A stretch of 47,433 nt of DNA from Candidatus Colimorpha pelethequi (GTDB lineage: Bacteria; Bacteroidota; Bacteroidia; Bacteroidales; P3): assembly GCA_018064245.1 (NCBI GenBank), contig JAGHVO010000045.1, forward strand, positions 1 to 47,433. The letters run 5' to 3'. A model generated the notes under the pieces. It was not told the DNA's origin and ran no database searches. It worked only from the letters and a program-made list of their open reading frames with translations. The translations under genes were made by a program, and so were the position numbers. The stretch's first letter is position 1. Each line of letters opens with the position of its first letter. Positions 16,601 to 23,720 of the stretch are shown one piece after another.

Positions 16601-17752
16601 GTGGCATCCTACTCCCACATTTCCATAGCCATCCCCTCCATGGATGAACTCTACAACCTTCCTTCACTGCTGGAACGGTTGCGGAGACAGACCTTTCAAA
16701 CCTTTTCTATCTATATCTGCGTGAACCAACCCGAGGATTTTAGTGCCTGTTTCCATGATAGTTGGGAATATAATATATATATAAACAATCAAACCAGCCT
16801 TAAACTACTTAATGCCGTTGACGACCTTCCCCTTTACATCATCGATCGTAGTTCTATCGGGCAAGGTTGGAGCGGAAAAAAGAAAGGCGTAGGTTGGGCG
16901 CGGAAGGTATTGTTTGAAGCCATACTGCAACAATGCGACGACAACGAACTCATTGTAAGTATGGATGCTGACACTGATTTTGATGACGACTACTTCGAAA
17001 GATTGCTTGCCACCATCAACCAACATCCCTCTGCCAGTGCACTCTGCGTACCCTACTACCACCCACGCTGTGGCGAAGACGCTACCGACCGTGCCATGCT
17101 ACGCTACGAATGCTACATGCGCCACTACCTCATCAACCTTCTGGAGATTCAAAGTCCCTACGCTTTTAGTGCCTTGGGCAGCGCCATGGCATTCCCCGCA
17201 TGGGCATACAAACGCGTAGGCGGCATCACCCCGTTGCAAGGCGGCGAGGACTTTTATCTTATGCAGAAATTCGCCAAGACAGGCACCATTGTACGCGACA
17301 TCGACACCTGCGTCCACCCGCAAGGCAGAATCTCCCATCGCGTACCTTTCGGAACAGGTCCCGCCATTGCCCGAGGCATCGCCAACCAAGAAGAATCCTA
17401 TCCCTTTTTCGCCGCTGAAGGTTTCCAACATATCAAACAGACCACCGATCTCTTCCCAAAACTTTATACCCAAGACATCGAGACTCCACTGAGCGATTTT
17501 TTGAGGAATCAACTCAACACCAATGACCTTTGGGGATCCCTGAGGAAAAACTTCAAACGTCAAGACCTTTTCGTTCACGCCTGCCACGAACGCCTCGATG
17601 GATTACGTATCTTGCAATACCTCAAACTATTGTCGAAATTCGAGACACAAATTCCCGACTTCGCAACCGAACCCATCTCCCACCTCAACGCCTACCGTGA
17701 CGAACTCTTTCAAAAAGAGTTGCTTCTCAGAAAAGACACCTCCAATTTCTAA
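16601..17752 (+). CDS. Family 2-like glycosyltransferase (GT-A fold)
   Basis: 383 residues. The GTG start at 16601 is chosen because the first Rossmann strand 'HISIAIPSMDELYNLPSLL' begins right after it; the first ATG (16639) would cut that strand away. The start is one base after the carboxypeptidase stop, so translation is probably coupled. The nucleotide-sugar/metal motif is 'IVSMDADTDFDDDYF' at about residues 118-132, and the acceptor-side ED motif is 'GGITPLQGGEDFYLMQKFA' at about 207-225. No membrane helix is evident. Donor and acceptor cannot be told from sequence; the gtrA nearby suggests a surface or lipid-linked glycan. Confidence 0.82.
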   Translation: MASYSHISIAIPSMDELYNLPSLLERLRRQTFQTFSIYICVNQPEDFSACFHDSWEYNIYINNQTSLKLLNAVDDLPLYIIDRSSIGQGWSGKKKGVGWARKVLFEAILQQCDDNELIVSMDADTDFDDDYFERLLATINQHPSASALCVPYYHPRCGEDATDRAMLRYECYMRHYLINLLEIQSPYAFSALGSAMAFPAWAYKRVGGITPLQGGEDFYLMQKFAKTGTIVRDIDTCVHPQGRISHRVPFGTGPAIARGIANQEESYPFFAAEGFQHIKQTTDLFPKLYTQDIETPLSDFLRNQLNTNDLWGSLRKNFKRQDLFVHACHERLDGLRILQYLKLLSKFETQIPDFATEPISHLNAYRDELFQKELLLRKDTSNF

Positions 17753-17792
17753 ATCAAAAGCAACATTTTATCATTATATCAACAAAAAATAT

Positions 17793-17800
17793 TATCTTTG
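17793..17800 (+). promoter_or_regulatory. -7 promoter element
   Basis: TATCTTTG, 46 nt before the lipoprotein start at 17847, exact TAnnTTTG match. No TTG at the ideal -33 distance. Confidence 0.6.
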
Positions 17801-17846
17801 CAAAAGAAAATTTTTTTAATCACATTTATTATAATCCATTAACACT

Positions 17847-18425
17847 ATGAAAAAGAATTTTTTTAGAATCTTCGCTTTTGCCGCAATGGCAATGGGTATG
17901 ACCTTTGTATCCTGCCAAAAAGACAACGAAACCGACGGAGACAGCGGTAATCCTGTCGAAAGCTCTACCATCGTTTACATCAACTTCGAAAACAGACCGT
18001 TATCTATTGAAAGAGGCGAACGCACTCTCAGCATTGTTGACAATGAGTTCCAGATTCAGAATGAGGGCGATATGGCATTCTTCGCCATCTTCAAACCTGG
18101 TGCCGGCGTTGTCAGCACTCAAGGCCAATACTACAAAAACGTTACTCCCCTACAGGAAAACACTGAAATTGGAAGCAGCAACAGTTTCCACATGTACAAT
18201 GCCGCTGAAGGCTACGCAAACGCAGATCTCTACAGCTACCAAAACACCGCATGGAGCGGCAAAACCGCCTACATTGGCGTATGCTTCCAGAAAGACGGCG
18301 CAACGCACTATGGCTGGATCAAGACCCAATGCATCGTAAACAGTGGTAACTGCATCTTTAAAGTCTTCGGCATTGCCTACGAAGGTACTGCAGGCAAAGC
18401 CATCAAGGCTGGTGCAACTAAATAA
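17847..18425 (+). CDS. Hypothetical lipoprotein
   Basis: 192 residues. Lipoprotein signal 'MKKNFFRIFAFAAMAMGMTF' followed by VSC (lipidated Cys23) and a Lys/Asp/Glu-rich linker. The mature domain has alternating strands ('STIVYINFENRPLSIERGER', 'MAFFAIFKPGAGVVS', 'KTAYIGVCFQKDGATHYGWI') and resembles a small beta-sandwich; no family recognised. It is a monocistronic unit: own promoter upstream, strong terminator 26 nt downstream. Confidence 0.78.
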   Translation: MKKNFFRIFAFAAMAMGMTFVSCQKDNETDGDSGNPVESSTIVYINFENRPLSIERGERTLSIVDNEFQIQNEGDMAFFAIFKPGAGVVSTQGQYYKNVTPLQENTEIGSSNSFHMYNAAEGYANADLYSYQNTAWSGKTAYIGVCFQKDGATHYGWIKTQCIVNSGNCIFKVFGIAYEGTAGKAIKAGATK

Positions 18426-18450
18426 GTCATCAACACTTATCAATATGCAA

Positions 18451-18478
18451 AAGGCTGCTCGAACGGGCAGCTTTTTTT
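18451..18478 (+). terminator. Intrinsic terminator
   Basis: Stem AAGGCTGCTC / GGGCAGCTTT with loop GAAC (two G-U pairs) followed by a T-run. Ends the lipoprotein transcript. Confidence 0.88.
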
Positions 18479-18560
18479 GTGTCGCAGCTTTGATGACGGA
18501 TAACCGATACAATAAAATCCCCATAACCACGTTATTAAAAGATATCAAAAAATTATTCCT

Positions 18561-20312
18561 ATGAATCTTAACGAACTCAATATCGATGCTTCAACCCGCA
18601 TCAATGTACAAAACTGGCTCGACGGTGCCTATGACGACGCCACAAAACAAGCGATTCGCGAAATGATGAACAACCCCGAAGAGCTGAACGAGAGCTTCTA
18701 TCGCAACCTCGAATTCGGCACCGGCGGACTGCGTGGCATTATGGGCGTAGGTACCAACCGCATGAACAAATACACCGTTGCCATGGCTACCCAAGGTCTG
18801 GCAAACTACGTGAAGAAGTGCTTCGCCAACGAGAACGGGCAACTCAAAGCCGCCATCTCCCACGACAGCCGCAACCACAGCCGCGAATTTGCTGAAATCA
18901 CTGCCCACGTGCTTGCCGCCAACGGTTTCCACGTATATCTTTTTGAGGCATTGCGTCCCACCCCCGAACTCTCCTTTGCAGTGCGCCATTTCCAATGCCA
19001 CACAGGCGTTATGCTCACCGCTTCCCACAACCCCAAGGAATACAACGGCTACAAGGCCTATTGGTCGGACGGTTGCCAACTCACCGCACCCCACGATACC
19101 AACGTCATCGACGAAGTGCTGAAAATCAAAGACCTCAAGGATGTCAAAATGTCTGGCGGTGAACAGAACATCGAGATTGTTGGCGAAAACATCGACAGCG
19201 TCTATCTGAACCGCATCGAGCAGAACAGCCTCCATCCCGAACTTATCAAGAAACACCACGACATCAAGATTGTCTATACTCCCCTTCACGGAACAGGTAT
19301 CACCATGATTCCAAGAATGTTGGAGAAACTCGGATTCACCAATGTCAACATCGTCAAGGAACAAGCCACCCCTGATGGCAACTTCCCCACCACACCTTCT
19401 CCCAACCCCGAAGAACACGCAGCCATGAAGATGGCCGTGGATTTGGCAAAAGATATTGACGCCGACATTGTCTTCGCCTCCGACCCCGACGCCGACCGCG
19501 TAGGCGTTGCCGTAAAGCGTCCCGACGGCGAATGGATGCTCCTCAACGGCAACCAGACGCTCTCCGTCATCATCTACTACCTGATGAACGAATGGAAACG
19601 TACAGGCCGCCTCACCGGCAAGGAATACATCGTAAAAACCATCGTCACTTCCGAATTGCCCGCCGACATTGCCAAAAAGCAGGGTGTCAAGGTCTATGAC
19701 GTACTGACCGGCTTCAAATGGATTGGCGCCAAGATTCGCGAACTTGAAGAGAAGGAAATCTACATTGGCGGTGGCGAAGAGAGCTACGGCTACATGATTG
19801 GCGACTTCGTACGCGACAAGGACGCCGTAAGCGCCTGCTCCATGATTGCCGAAATCGCCGCCTGGGCTGCCGAACAAGGCAAGACCTTCTTCGACGTGCT
19901 GGTGGATATCTATAAAGAATATGGATTCTACAAAGAGGGATTGCTCAGCGTAGTACGCAAAGGCAAGAGCGGTGCCGAAGAAATCCAGCAGATGATGAAA
20001 GAATACCGTTCCAACCCTCCCAAAGAGATTGACGGCGAGAAGGTCATCCGCATCGACGACATCAAGCTTCACACCTCCACTAACCTGCTCACGGGCGAGA
20101 AAACTCCCATCGACCTTCCCGAAAGCAATGTTTTGCAGTTCTTCACCGAAGCCGGCAACAAGATTACCGTACGTCCCAGCGGCACCGAACCCAAAATCAA
20201 GTTCTATTTCGGCGTAAAAGGCGAACTCTGCTGCAAATCCGACTTTGACAAGGTCAACAACGCTCTCGACGCCAAAATCGAAGCTATCAAAAAGAGCATG
20301 AACCTCGCATAA
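18561..20312 (+). CDS. Alpha-D-phosphohexomutase (phosphoglucomutase/phosphomannomutase)
   Basis: Cytosolic enzyme of 583 residues that interconverts hexose 1- and 6-phosphates, supplying sugar nucleotides for glycans and linking them to glycolysis. All four family loops are present: the phosphoserine loop 'VMLTASHNPKEYNGYK' (about residue 155), the metal loop 'ASDPDADRVGVA' (about 312), the sugar loop 'GGGEESYGYMIGDFVRDKD' (about 405) and the phosphate loop 'TVRPSGTEPKIKFYF' (about 538). Length and the 'GTGGLRGIMG' start motif place it with the PgcA/PGM2-type long mutases. A very strong hairpin follows its stop. Confidence 0.94.
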   Translation: MNLNELNIDASTRINVQNWLDGAYDDATKQAIREMMNNPEELNESFYRNLEFGTGGLRGIMGVGTNRMNKYTVAMATQGLANYVKKCFANENGQLKAAISHDSRNHSREFAEITAHVLAANGFHVYLFEALRPTPELSFAVRHFQCHTGVMLTASHNPKEYNGYKAYWSDGCQLTAPHDTNVIDEVLKIKDLKDVKMSGGEQNIEIVGENIDSVYLNRIEQNSLHPELIKKHHDIKIVYTPLHGTGITMIPRMLEKLGFTNVNIVKEQATPDGNFPTTPSPNPEEHAAMKMAVDLAKDIDADIVFASDPDADRVGVAVKRPDGEWMLLNGNQTLSVIIYYLMNEWKRTGRLTGKEYIVKTIVTSELPADIAKKQGVKVYDVLTGFKWIGAKIRELEEKEIYIGGGEESYGYMIGDFVRDKDAVSACSMIAEIAAWAAEQGKTFFDVLVDIYKEYGFYKEGLLSVVRKGKSGAEEIQQMMKEYRSNPPKEIDGEKVIRIDDIKLHTSTNLLTGEKTPIDLPESNVLQFFTEAGNKITVRPSGTEPKIKFYFGVKGELCCKSDFDKVNNALDAKIEAIKKSMNLA

Positions 20313-20333
20313 GATTTTTTCTTAATTATTCCC

Positions 20334-20378
20334 AAAACGGCCGACAAAGGAAAATAAAATGCCTTTGTCGGCCGTTTT
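20334..20378 (+). terminator. Long hairpin, probable terminator
   Basis: Perfect 17-bp inverted repeat: AAAACGGCCGACAAAGG at 20334-20350 and its complement at 20362-20378, 11-nt A-rich loop. The right arm ends in four T residues followed by ATATTT, so the T-run is short. It lies 22 nt before the next gene. Confidence 0.8.
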
Positions 20379-20399
20379 ATATTTATCAACCTTAATACT

Positions 20400-20777
20400 A
20401 TGAAAAACATAAAAATACTTGTCGTCGTTTTGGCCTTGGTTAATGTCGCCTTAATCGCCACCTTATGGCACTGGAAAAAACGAAACACGCTTGAGCCACA
20501 AATCATTCACCATCATGATACCGTAATTCAAACACTCCACGACACGATTGTACGCCAAACACGAATTGTTGTCCACGATACCCTTATTGATACGTTGTTC
20601 TACAACACCTTGGCAAACCTTGAGGCACCGCAACCCTACTATCTGACGATGCCACAAACAAACAATAACAAATCCTTAGAGCCAAGCCGCTGGGACCTTG
20701 ACGTTTGGGTAAATGGGAAATACAAAAACAACAACGTCACCCCCTCAATCAACGCCAAGGTAACCTATCATTTCTGA
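20400..20777 (+). CDS. Small membrane-anchored protein with HDT repeats
   Basis: 125 residues, not recognised. An N-terminal transmembrane helix (residues 5-22, 'ILVVVLALVNVALIATLW') is followed by a basic patch, then a periplasmic segment with three copies of a His-Asp-Thr motif (HDTVIQT, HDTIVRQ, HDTLIDT) spaced 10-15 residues apart. The C-terminus 'NGKYKNNNVTPSINAKVTYHF' alternates like an outer-membrane strand and ends in Phe. It sits between a strong hairpin and the tna promoter region, so it is probably a single-gene unit. Confidence 0.65.
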   Translation: MKNIKILVVVLALVNVALIATLWHWKKRNTLEPQIIHHHDTVIQTLHDTIVRQTRIVVHDTLIDTLFYNTLANLEAPQPYYLTMPQTNNNKSLEPSRWDLDVWVNGKYKNNNVTPSINAKVTYHF

Positions 20778-20828
20778 CCGGATTTTGGACTCACAAACGA
20801 GCCTATCAAAACCAAAAAACACGAAGAT

Positions 20829-20861
20829 TTTGGATTATACTCCAAAAATTTAGTATTTTTG
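20829..20861 (+). promoter_or_regulatory. Upstream candidate promoter of tnaA
   Basis: TTTG at 20829-20832, 21-bp spacer, TATTTTTG at 20854-20861. This would add about 100 nt to the tna leader compared with the second promoter. The 358-nt region 20778-21135 holds this promoter, the downstream promoter, a small open frame and hairpins, as listed separately. Confidence 0.5.
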
Positions 20862-20931
20862 CCATCACCCCACTCATTTGAGGCGACAAAAACCATACTT
20901 AAAAGACCTATTTTCCCCCTCAAGAAAAAGA

Positions 20932-20963
20932 TTTGCACTTGTCAAAAAAAAAGTTTAACTTTG
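20932..20963 (+). promoter_or_regulatory. Proximal promoter of tnaA
   Basis: TTTG at 20932-20935, 20-bp spacer, TAACTTTG at 20956-20963, matching the Bacteroidota -33/-7 pattern. The transcript would start near 20970, giving a leader of about 165 nt before the tnaA ATG. Confidence 0.7.
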
Positions 20964-20975
20964 CAATTCCAAAAT

Positions 20976-21050
20976 ATGAGACATCAATTGAGACACATAG
21001 ACATACATACTCTTTTCCTGAATATCAAGAAAAGAGACGTATATTGCTGA
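20976..21050 (+). CDS. Possible leader peptide of tnaA
   Basis: A 24-codon frame starts just after the expected transcript start: MRHQLRHIDIHTLFLNIK then KRDVYC and TGA. It has no Trp and no Pro, unlike the E. coli TnaC leader, so it cannot work by the same Trp12/Pro24 mechanism; it is rich in His, Ile and Arg. The stop codon falls at the edge of a hairpin loop, so a ribosome finishing this frame would melt the hairpin. No ribosome-binding site is evident. Might be chance. Confidence 0.3.
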   Translation: MRHQLRHIDIHTLFLNIKKRDVYC

Positions 21051-21113
21051 CGTCTTTGATCCTATCACCACATCCATTTTAGGATCCATTTTGGAAATCA
21101 TTTTCTTTTTTTT
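21033..21113 (+). promoter_or_regulatory. Structured leader segment before tnaA
   Basis: Hairpin 1: AGACGT (21035-21040) pairs with ACGTCT (21050-21055), extended by a G-U and an A-T pair. Hairpin 2: GATCCTA (21058-21064) pairs with TAGGATC (21080-21086). The 9-mer ATCCATTTT occurs twice (21072-21080, 21084-21092). Eight T residues follow at 21106-21113 but 19 nt after hairpin 2, so it is not a standard terminator; an attenuator or mRNA-stability element is possible. Confidence 0.4.
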
Positions 21114-21135
21114 AATAACTTAAAAACATAATACT

Positions 21136-22512
21136 ATGGAACTTCCATTTGCAGAAGCGTGGAAAATCAAAATGGTAGAACCCATTAAGAAATCCACCCG
21201 CGAAGAACGCGAAAAATGGCTCGAAGAAGCCCACAACAACGTATTCATGCTCGAATCCGACAAGGTTTACATCGACTGCCTTACCGACTCCGGTACCGGC
21301 GCCATGAGCGACCGTCAGTGGAGCGCCTTGATGATGGGTGACGAAAGCTATGCTGGTGCACGTTCTTTCTATGAACTGAAGAACACCATCACCAAAATCA
21401 CTGGATTCAAGTATGTTATCCCTACCCACCAAGGTCGTGCTGCTGAAAACGTAATGTTCAGCTACCTCGTAAAACCTGGTCAGATCATTCCTGGCAACGC
21501 TCACTTCGACACCACCAAAGGTCACATTGAGAGCCGCAAAGCTTTCGCTATCGATGTCACCATCGACGAAGCCAAGAACACCCAGCTTGAAATTCCTTTC
21601 AAGGGCAATGTAAGCCTTGAAAAACTCGAGAAGATCCTTCAAGAAAACAAAGGCAATGTTCCTTTCATGGTTCTTACCTGCACCAACAACACCGTTGGAG
21701 GTCAGCCTGTTAGCATGAAGAACATCCGCGAGACCTGCGAACTCTGCCACAAATACGGCGTTCCCGTAAATATGGACTCCGCTCGCTTTGTTGAGAATGC
21801 CTACTTCATCAAGACCCGCGAAGAAGGCTACGCAGACAAGACCATCAAGGAAATCTGCAAAGAAATGTTCTCACACGTTGACAGCATGACCATGTCCGCA
21901 AAGAAAGACGGTCTCGTCAATATGGGTGGTTTCATCGCTACCAACAACGAACAACTCTACGAAGGCTGCAAGCAGTTCTGCATCCCCTTCGAAGGATTCC
22001 TTACCTATGGCGGTATGAACGGCCGCGATATGGCAGCCCTCGCTGTCGGTCTCGATGAAAACACCGAGTTCGACATGGTTGAAACCCGTATCAAACAAGT
22101 TGAATACCTTGCCAAGAAACTTGACGAATATGGCATTCCTTACCAGCGTCCCGTTGGCGGTCACGCATTGTTTGTAGATGCCGACAAGGTTCTCTGCAAC
22201 GTTCCTAAGGAAGAGTTCCCCGCTCAGACTTTGACCTGCGAACTCTATCTCGAAGCCGGTATCCGTGGCTGCGAAATCGGTTATGTACTTGCTGACCGTG
22301 ATCCCGTTACCCGTCAAAACCGCTTTGGTGGTCTCGACCTCCTGCGTCTCTGCATCTGCCGCCGCACCTACACCAACAACCACATGGATGTAATCGCAGC
22401 AGCTTTGAAGAACGTTTACGACCGTCGCGAAACCATCACCCGTGGTCTGGAAATCACTTGGGAAGCCGACCTGATGCGTCACTTCACCTGCCAGTTCCGT
22501 CGTCTGAAATAG
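21136..22512 (+). CDS. tnaA: Tryptophanase (tryptophan indole-lyase)
   Basis: PLP enzyme of 458 residues that splits tryptophan into indole, pyruvate and ammonia. Motifs: 'LTDSGTGAMSDRQW', 'GDESYAGARSFYEL', 'PTHQGRAAENVMFSYL', 'DSARFVENAYFIK' and the PLP-lysine segment 'MTMSAKKDGLVNMGGF' (Lys257). It is close to tyrosine phenol-lyase, but 'HFDTTKGHIE' (FTTTRYHQE in phenol-lyase) and 'AGIRGCEIGYVLADRDP' match tryptophanases. No tryptophan permease gene is adjacent; it is a single-gene unit with two candidate promoters, a structured leader and a strong terminator. Indole production and amino-acid fermentation fit an anaerobic gut-type lifestyle. Confidence 0.93.
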   Translation: MELPFAEAWKIKMVEPIKKSTREEREKWLEEAHNNVFMLESDKVYIDCLTDSGTGAMSDRQWSALMMGDESYAGARSFYELKNTITKITGFKYVIPTHQGRAAENVMFSYLVKPGQIIPGNAHFDTTKGHIESRKAFAIDVTIDEAKNTQLEIPFKGNVSLEKLEKILQENKGNVPFMVLTCTNNTVGGQPVSMKNIRETCELCHKYGVPVNMDSARFVENAYFIKTREEGYADKTIKEICKEMFSHVDSMTMSAKKDGLVNMGGFIATNNEQLYEGCKQFCIPFEGFLTYGGMNGRDMAALAVGLDENTEFDMVETRIKQVEYLAKKLDEYGIPYQRPVGGHALFVDADKVLCNVPKEEFPAQTLTCELYLEAGIRGCEIGYVLADRDPVTRQNRFGGLDLLRLCICRRTYTNNHMDVIAAALKNVYDRRETITRGLEITWEADLMRHFTCQFRRLK

Positions 22513-22530
22513 TTTTCGATAACGACAATA

Positions 22531-22560
22531 AAAAAGGGAGCCAATCGGCTCCCTTTTTTT
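22531..22560. terminator. Bidirectional intrinsic terminator
   Basis: Perfect 12-bp stem AAAAAGGGAGCC / GGCTCCCTTTTT with loop AATC. The A- and T-runs serve tnaA on the plus strand and aroB on the minus strand, whose stop is 6 nt away. Confidence 0.93.
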
Positions 22561-22565
22561 GTGAA

Positions 22566-23594
22566 TTACTTCGCAATTTTCAAGAAGCAATCCCGTATCT
22601 CTACTTCTGGAACGGCGACGTCAATTACAGGAACGCCAAATTCTTGCAAGAGGACACAACATATTTCACCATTCTCATTTTTCTTGTCTTGACGCATATA
22701 TTCCAAGAGCGTCTCTGTGTCGCGCAACGTGTATTTAGGCAACATAACATGATCGGAAACAACCTTACGCACTTGCTGATAGAGCGTTTCGGAGAGTCCT
22801 AATTTGTGCATTGATAGAAAGAGAGCACAAACCATGCCCACACCCACAGCCTCGCCATGCAGCAACGGATGACCCAACCGATGGCTGTAAGCCTCAACAG
22901 CATGGCCAAACGTATGTCCGAAATTCAATATTCTTCTGATTCCATGGTCTTTAGGATCGGACTTTACCACATCCATCTTGAACTGTACACAATCTGAGAT
23001 GGTTTGCTCAGAAATGTTCGTATCCATCGGCATCCCACTTATCAACTGCACTTTCAACATCTCCAACCAGCCACTCTGCACCTCCCTGTCGGGCAAAGTA
23101 GCCAAAAACGAAGGCTCAATGCAGACCACCTCTGGAGGATAGAAAAAGCCCACTTGGTTCTTCACACCACCCACATTCACTGCGGTCTTGCCCCCAATGG
23201 CGGCATCTACCATGCCTATCAACGTAGTAGGCACATTGATATATCGAATGCCACGTTTGTAGCCAGCCGCCACAAAACCACCTAAATCAGAGATACAACC
23301 ACCACCGAGATTGACCAGCACCGTGTTGCGGTCGGCACCACTCTCCATAAGCGTCTGCCACACCTGAGAAGCTATTTCCAAGTCCTTGCACTCTTCACGC
23401 TCGGGCAGTTCCAAAAACTCAGCCTTCTGCAATGCCTCTACGCGAGAGACGAGCGTAGGAAGACAATGTGTGAAACAATTGGAATCCAAAAGGATAAAGT
23501 ATTTTGCATCGGCATATTGCGGACCTTTCAAAATACGATTCAAACGGCTCAGAGCCGATACCTTACCAGGTAAAAGAACACGAGAAGATTGCAT
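22566..23594 (-). CDS. aroB: 3-dehydroquinate synthase
   Basis: Second enzyme of the shikimate pathway; an NAD- and metal-dependent enzyme converting DAHP to 3-dehydroquinate. 342 residues from ATG 23594. An in-frame TTG at 23618 was rejected because it lies inside the promoter's -7 box. Motifs: 'LVNLGGGCISDLGGFVAAG', 'RGIRYINVPTTLIGMVDAAI', 'GGKTAVNVGGVKNQVG', and the metal-binding helix 'RRILNFGHTFGHAVEAYS' with 'LLHGEAVGVGM'. It is somewhat short, like other Bacteroidota AroB. Single-gene unit, divergent from the U32 peptidase gene. Confidence 0.95.
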   Translation of the reverse strand: MQSSRVLLPGKVSALSRLNRILKGPQYADAKYFILLDSNCFTHCLPTLVSRVEALQKAEFLELPEREECKDLEIASQVWQTLMESGADRNTVLVNLGGGCISDLGGFVAAGYKRGIRYINVPTTLIGMVDAAIGGKTAVNVGGVKNQVGFFYPPEVVCIEPSFLATLPDREVQSGWLEMLKVQLISGMPMDTNISEQTISDCVQFKMDVVKSDPKDHGIRRILNFGHTFGHAVEAYSHRLGHPLLHGEAVGVGMVCALFLSMHKLGLSETLYQQVRKVVSDHVMLPKYTLRDTETLLEYMRQDKKNENGEICCVLLQEFGVPVIDVAVPEVEIRDCFLKIAK

Positions 23595-23615
23595 AATTGA
23601 GATATTATTGTCTTG

Positions 23616-23623
23616 CAAAGATA
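23616..23623 (-). promoter_or_regulatory. -7 promoter element of aroB
   Basis: Minus-strand TATCTTTG, exact TAnnTTTG match, 22 nt before the aroB ATG. It forms a divergent pair with the plus-strand promoter of the U32 gene. Confidence 0.65.
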
Positions 23624-23641
23624 CAAAATTTCAAGAACAAA

Positions 23642-23695
23642 CCATCTACTATTCACGATTTACGATTCACTATTCGCTAAAATTCATTATCTTTG
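23642..23695 (+). promoter_or_regulatory. Promoter with six-unit heptamer array
   Basis: -7 element TATCTTTG at 23688-23695. Directly upstream are six 7-bp units: CCATCTA, CTATTCA, CGATTTA, CGATTCA, CTATTCG and CTAAAAT (23642-23683), ending 4 nt before the -7 box. The first, second and last units match the three-unit array at 1673-1693 (CCATTTA, CTATTCA, CTAAAAA), with the same 4-nt gap. Confidence 0.7.
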
Positions 23696-23720
23696 CATAT
23701 TCATTTCATGCGAAGCCATC

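Noticed and set aside
18591-20072. A 493-codon open frame on the minus strand opposite the phosphohexomutase
   Set aside because: It is the complement-frame shadow of a clearly functional gene with all four mutase motifs; its product is Val/Gly/Asp-rich without any family motif.
21136-22512. Tyrosine phenol-lyase instead of tryptophanase
   Set aside because: The segment HFDTTKGHIE and the EIGYVLADRDP region follow tryptophanases rather than phenol-lyases.
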